From an uncultured Prevotella sp. (GTDB lineage: Bacteria > Bacteroidota > Bacteroidia > Bacteroidales > Bacteroidaceae): a stretch of 64,000 bases of DNA. Under the pieces are notes generated by a model that saw nothing but the letters and a program-made list of their open reading frames with translations, had not been told where the DNA came from and searched no databases. The stretch covers positions 97,572 through 161,571 of the forward strand of contig ONBG01000006.1 of assembly GCA_900316015.1 (NCBI GenBank). Direction: 5' to 3'. Position numbers and translations under genes: made by a program. How positions within the stretch are numbered: the stretch's first letter is position 1; each line of letters opens with the position of its first letter. Below are positions 63,560 through 64,000 of this stretch, piece by piece.

Positions 63560-64000
63560 TAATTTTACATGTTAAAAAACATGTTTTAATCTTTAATTTG
63601 AAGAGAAAGCCCGTCGAACGGGTCGAAATGGAACATATCCCAAAAGATCATACGATCTTACGAATAGCCTGATAATCAACTCTTTGTCATACGCGCATCT
63701 GTCAAAGAGACTATCACCCACCTTCAATAATAAGACATATTTTTTAACAATCTCCCGATTCCCTTCGCGAAAGCCTTGCATCCAAAATGCGCCCAGCGAC
63801 CTTTCGCGTTGCAGGAGATAACCTTTTAGACGACGGCAGATAACCTTTTGCACGGTAAAAGATCACCTATCGCAAGCTAAAAGGCCATCTCATGGAAATC
63901 TTGTGTAGTTTACTGGATTTAGTTGACAACTTCTGATGTTAATAACTAAATGGGTTGTCACGTTTATTCGCTACGTTCCGGATAAGTTTACAGTCCTTTC
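63560..64000. other. Intergenic end of window, repeats and inverted repeats
   Basis: Contains CCCGT-TCG-ACGGG (minus strand, near 63610), an inverted repeat CTCTTTG/CAAAGAG (63680-63686 with 63703-63709), the dispersed repeat locus 3, and a TTGACAAC...GGTTGTCA inverted pair near 63922-63960. The minus-strand frame 63593-63853 partly translates the repeat and is not called as a gene. Confidence 0.4.
63813..63891. repeat. Dispersed intergenic repeat, locus 3 (4 units)
   Basis: GGAGATAACCTTTTA (63813-63827) and GCAGATAACCTTTTG (63836-63850) in plus orientation, then TAAAAGATCACCT (63856-63868) and TAAAAGGCCATCTC (63878-63891) inverted. Spacing is 22-23 bases. Same family as loci 18001-18082 and 36488-36590. 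Confidence 0.75.

Noticed and set aside
63593-63853. 86-codon minus-strand frame near the window end
   Set aside because: Its N-terminal part is a translation of the dispersed 22-bp repeat; a repeat-derived frame is the simpler reading.

Overview
The window looks like chromosomal DNA of a Bacteroidota bacterium close to Prevotella/Segatella. The evidence is three SusC/SusD pairs, a hybrid two-component regulator (HTCS), a short 290-residue primary sigma factor, a DUF5686 outer-membrane protein, AddAB nucleases and many promoters of the Bacteroidota form TTTG-N19/20-TAnnTTTG. Species placement is inference from gene style only.

Layout. 1-5.4 kb: end of an AmgK-like sugar kinase (cut by the window edge), a tiny membrane protein, groES-groEL, a ThrE-type transporter, and two orphan minus-strand transcription units that look like related small RNAs. 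5.4-29.4 kb: a pectin utilisation region. It holds a MaoC protein, a GH27 alpha-galactosidase, a broken HTCS, SusD/SusC, a divergent GH28, and a five-gene operon SusC-SusD-SusC-SusD-PL9. 29.6-36.3 kb: minus-strand run kdgK-eda-giant sensor kinase-response regulator-small AbgT-like membrane protein. 37.2-41.1 kb: plus-strand lacI type regulator-uxaA-NhaC antiporter. 41-48 kb: housekeeping and unknown genes (GH25, zinc-ribbon membrane protein, J-domain protein, 5'-nucleotidase, nudC, YhcH-like protein) and tRNA-Thr/tRNA-Gly. 48.5-54 kb: nucleotide sugar genes (UDP-glucuronate epimerase, UDP-glucose dehydrogenase, rfbC, rfbD, rfbB). 54-63.3 kb: rpoD, a DUF5686 protein, addA-addB. The window ends in a repeat-rich intergenic stretch with a third orphan small-RNA unit.

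How the parts fit. PL9 and GH28 would cut galacturonan or rhamnogalacturonan chains, GH27 would trim galactosyl groups, and the SusCD pairs would import oligosaccharides. UxaA (altronate to KDG), KdgK (KDG to KDPG) and Eda (KDPG to pyruvate plus glyceraldehyde-3-phosphate) form the lower galacturonate pathway. UxaB, UxaC, KduI and KduD are not in the window. The HTCS, the obvious local regulator, carries an internal deletion plus frameshift across its kinase domain. The nearby LacI-type protein and two-component pair may carry regulation instead.

The most interesting signals are non-coding: two paralogous small-RNA units at about 908-1031 and 5164-5279 plus a third at 63432-63523; a sigma-54-like promoter with nested palindromes before groESL; a 21-23 bp dispersed repeat at three intergenic sites; and a very structured 0.9 kb gap between kdgK and the lacI-type gene.
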